From a bacterium (GTDB lineage Bacteria; JAMCPX01): a stretch of DNA of 6,877 nucleotides. The DNA lies in contig JAJYYW010000076.1 in NCBI GenBank assembly GCA_021800575.1, positions 1-6,877 of the forward strand, given 5' to 3'. The position numbers and the translations under genes were made by a program. Below, piece by piece: positions 4,973-6,877 of this stretch. The notes beneath the pieces are model-generated. The model was not told where the DNA came from and did not search any database. It saw only the letters and a list, made by a program, of their open reading frames with translations. The number at the start of each line of letters is the position of its first letter. The first letter of the stretch is position 1.

Positions 4973-6384
4973 AAAAAGTATTGTTCGTAGAACCAAAGGC
5001 CGTCGAGGCAAACGTCTTTGCAAAATTTATGAATCTCCCGCTCATGGGCCCCCTGTACCTGGGCACGCTCATTCGGAACGCGGGGTTCGATGTGAAGATT
5101 GTCAACGAGAACCTGCTGGGCAGAAAGCTCACCATGAACGAGCTTGAAGGAGACGTGCTCCTCCTGACTTCCCTAACCTCCACCTCCGAACGGGCGTACG
5201 AGCTTGCACGGCAGTTCAAGCAGAAAAACCCGGGCTCCACGGTAATCATGGGCGGCATCCATGCAACCTTCCTGACTGAGGAGGCGGGACGATACGTCGA
5301 TTACGTTGTTACCGGCGAGGGCGAGGATGTCATCCTGGACCTGTTGAAGTACGGCTCCGATAAAAAGGTCATCAACGGAAAACTGCTCCACACCCTGGAC
5401 CATATTCCGCTCCCGGATTACAGCCTGCTCGTGAACAGCGACAAGATGAGCATCATACCGGTCATGACCTCCCGGGGCTGTCCGTACGATTGCAACTTCT
5501 GCTCTGTCACCAAGATGTTCGGCCAAGGGTACAGGACCCTGCCGATCGACCGGGTCATTGAAGAGCTGCGGCAGGTCAAGACGGACTTTGTCTTCTTCTA
5601 CGATGACAACCTGACCGCCAACGTCAACCGCACCCACGAGCTCATGGAGCGTATCGCGAAGGAAAAGTTCAAATTCGACTGGTCTGCGCAGGTGAGGACG
5701 GACATCACCCGGTACCCCGACCTTGTCAAGGACATGAGAAGGGCCGGATGCGATACCGTGTACATCGGGTTCGAATCCGTGAGCAACGATACCCTGAACG
5801 GGCTGAGCAAACACCAGACCCTTGACGATATCAAGCGAGCGATCGATGTGTTCCACAGCAACAGCATCCGGATCCACGGCATGTTCATATTCGGAGGCGA
5901 CGAAGACAAGAAGGACATTTTCAAGGAGACGGTACGGTTTTCCATCAAGCACAAGATCGACACCGTGCAGTACATGATCCTCACCCCGCTGCCCGGGACC
6001 GAGACGTATCAGCGCATGGAGGCCGACGGCAGGATCCTCCACAAGATGTGGCAATACTACGACGGCCTGCACGCGGTATTCCAGCCGAAGAACATGTCTC
6101 CGCTAGAACTGCAGGAAGGCATGCTCGATGCGTTCGAGGAATTTTACTCCTACACCCGCCTGCTCAACGATGCATTCAACGTCGTGTACGATAAGACCAT
6201 AGGGAAGGTTGCGGGCCTGGTCAACTACGAGTCATACCCCACGTCAACGCTGGCCATCAAGCTCGTCGCAAAGCACATCATCAACCGGTGGCACAAACTT
6301 AACAAAGACTATATGAGCTACCTCGACCACATCAGGAACGGCGTGCACCGCTCTGCACAGGCAATGCATCTGAACATGTTTTAA
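4969..6384 (+). CDS. B12-binding-domain radical SAM protein
   Basis: A 471-aa enzyme of the cobalamin-binding radical SAM class (BchE/HpnJ-like architecture). An N-terminal Rossmann-like B12-binding domain covers about residues 1-130 (MGPLYLGTLIRNAGFDV, LLLTSLTST, VIMGGIHATF, YVVTGEGED); the DxHxxG base-off motif is absent, as is usual in this class. The radical SAM core follows from about 163, with the cluster motif CPYDCNFC (Cys171, Cys175, Cys178). Further along are FFYDDNLTANVNR (209-221), VYIGFESVSNDTL (264-276) and MFIFGGDED (305-313). The C-terminal part (about 370-471) is helical, as in DUF4070-type members. The enzyme should cleave S-adenosylmethionine with a [4Fe-4S] cluster; methyl transfer, cyclisation or rearrangement of an unknown substrate are all possible. 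Oxygen sensitivity of the class fits an anaerobe. It overlaps the membrane protein by 4 bp and precedes ubiD by 2 bp, suggesting joint expression. The specific product cannot be predicted. Confidence 0.93.
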   Translation: MKKVLFVEPKAVEANVFAKFMNLPLMGPLYLGTLIRNAGFDVKIVNENLLGRKLTMNELEGDVLLLTSLTSTSERAYELARQFKQKNPGSTVIMGGIHATFLTEEAGRYVDYVVTGEGEDVILDLLKYGSDKKVINGKLLHTLDHIPLPDYSLLVNSDKMSIIPVMTSRGCPYDCNFCSVTKMFGQGYRTLPIDRVIEELRQVKTDFVFFYDDNLTANVNRTHELMERIAKEKFKFDWSAQVRTDITRYPDLVKDMRRAGCDTVYIGFESVSNDTLNGLSKHQTLDDIKRAIDVFHSNSIRIHGMFIFGGDEDKKDIFKETVRFSIKHKIDTVQYMILTPLPGTETYQRMEADGRILHKMWQYYDGLHAVFQPKNMSPLELQEGMLDAFEEFYSYTRLLNDAFNVVYDKTIGKVAGLVNYESYPTSTLAIKLVAKHIINRWHKLNKDYMSYLDHIRNGVHRSAQAMHLNMF

Positions 6385-6386
6385 CC

Positions 6387-6877
6387 ATGCCGTTCAAGGA
6401 CCTGCACGAATACGTCGCATCGCTTGAACAGCGGGGAGAGCTGAAGGTTGTCACCAAAGAGGTCTCCCCGGTTCTCGAGGCCGCGGAGATTGCGGACCGG
6501 ATGATCAAGACCGGCGGACCGGCGCTCCTGTTTAAAAACGTCGCCGGCAGCAGGTTCCCTCTGCTCATGAACATGTTCGGTACCGGGCCGAGGACGTCCT
6601 TTGCCCTCGGCGTCAACAACCTCAACGATCTCCAGCTTAAGATGAAGGCCCTGCTCGATCAAAAACCGCCGGAAACCTTCTGGGAAAAACTCAAGATGCT
6701 GCCACGGCTCAAGGAGCTGGCGGACATGCTGCCGAAGATCGTGCGGGACGGGCCGTGCCATGAGGTCGTGATCCAGGACAATCCCGACGTGACCATGCTT
6801 CCCCTCGTCAAGACATGGCCGCTCGACGGCGGCAAATTCATCACCCTCCCCCTCGTGTTCACGAAAGACCCGGTGAC
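6387..6877 (+). CDS. ubiD: UbiD-family decarboxylase, N-terminal part (runs off the window)
   Basis: The first 163 codons of a UbiD-type decarboxylase; a full protein would be about 480-600 aa. Family features are MPFKDLHEYVASLEQRGELK at the N-terminus, EVSPVLEAAEIADRMIKTGGPALLF (25-49), the NMFGT turn (62-66), CHEVV (124-128), DVTMLPLVKTWPLDGGKFITLPLVFT (134-159). UbiD enzymes use prenylated FMN, supplied by a UbiX flavin prenyltransferase, to decarboxylate or carboxylate aromatic and unsaturated acids, in ubiquinone or menaquinone synthesis or aromatic breakdown. The prFMN-contacting and catalytic Glu residues lie beyond the edge, so activity and substrate class cannot be judged. The ATG is 2 bp after the radical SAM stop and lacks a Shine-Dalgarno, implying coupling. 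The gene symbol denotes the family only. Confidence 0.92.
   Translation, partial: MPFKDLHEYVASLEQRGELKVVTKEVSPVLEAAEIADRMIKTGGPALLFKNVAGSRFPLLMNMFGTGPRTSFALGVNNLNDLQLKMKALLDQKPPETFWEKLKMLPRLKELADMLPKIVRDGPCHEVVIQDNPDVTMLPLVKTWPLDGGKFITLPLVFTKDPV

Noticed and set aside
5173..6072. Long minus-strand open frame (299 codons) opposite the radical SAM gene
   Set aside because: It is antisense to a clear radical SAM gene; its translation is rich in V, H, G and D without any recognisable motif, as expected for a shadow frame in GC-rich codons.
1..6877. CRISPR, insertion sequences, attachment sites, tRNA genes or known riboswitches
   Set aside because: No spaced direct repeats, transposase, terminal repeats, tRNA-like cloverleaf or recognisable cobalamin/SAM riboswitch signature was seen, including in the gap before the radical SAM operon.

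Overview
The window is a compact, almost entirely plus-strand block of bacterial genes. There are no tRNA or rRNA genes, mobile elements or CRISPR arrays. Dense coding, mid-range GC, short or overlapping gene junctions and the gene families present (FCD-type GntR regulator, bacterial patatin, B12-binding-type radical SAM protein, UbiD decarboxylase) suggest an anaerobic Gram-negative bacterium of the Nitrospirota or Desulfobacterota kind. That placement rests on gene content and general resemblance only; no marker gene settles it.

Region 1 (1-154) holds the last about 33 codons of an upstream gene, perhaps a DUF1573-like beta-sandwich protein, then a promoter whose -10 element lies inside a 17-bp inverted repeat. 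That repeat looks like an operator for the GntR regulator that follows.

Region 2 (155-4190) looks like one transcription unit of six genes: FCD-type GntR regulator, HNH endonuclease, patatin-like phospholipase, a 92-aa helical protein, RluA-family pseudouridine synthase and a YfiH-type laccase-domain protein. Gaps are 1 to 9 bp and two junctions overlap. The products do not form one obvious pathway. They look like housekeeping and repair functions (rRNA modification, purine or peptidoglycan-related clean-up, lipid hydrolysis, DNA cutting) under one possibly autoregulated promoter.

Region 3 (4191-4483) is the only sizeable gap. It contains inverted repeats just after the YfiH stop and a good candidate sigma-70-type promoter near 4437-4465.

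Region 4 (4484-6877) is a second likely operon: a six-helix membrane protein built from three LWP-containing repeats, a B12-binding-type radical SAM protein that overlaps it by 4 bp, and the first 163 codons of a UbiD-family decarboxylase that starts 2 bp after the radical SAM stop.

No clearly new system is visible. The points most worth a second look are the operator/promoter with an almost leaderless start, the repeat architecture of the membrane protein, the shortened YfiH protein and the small helical protein.
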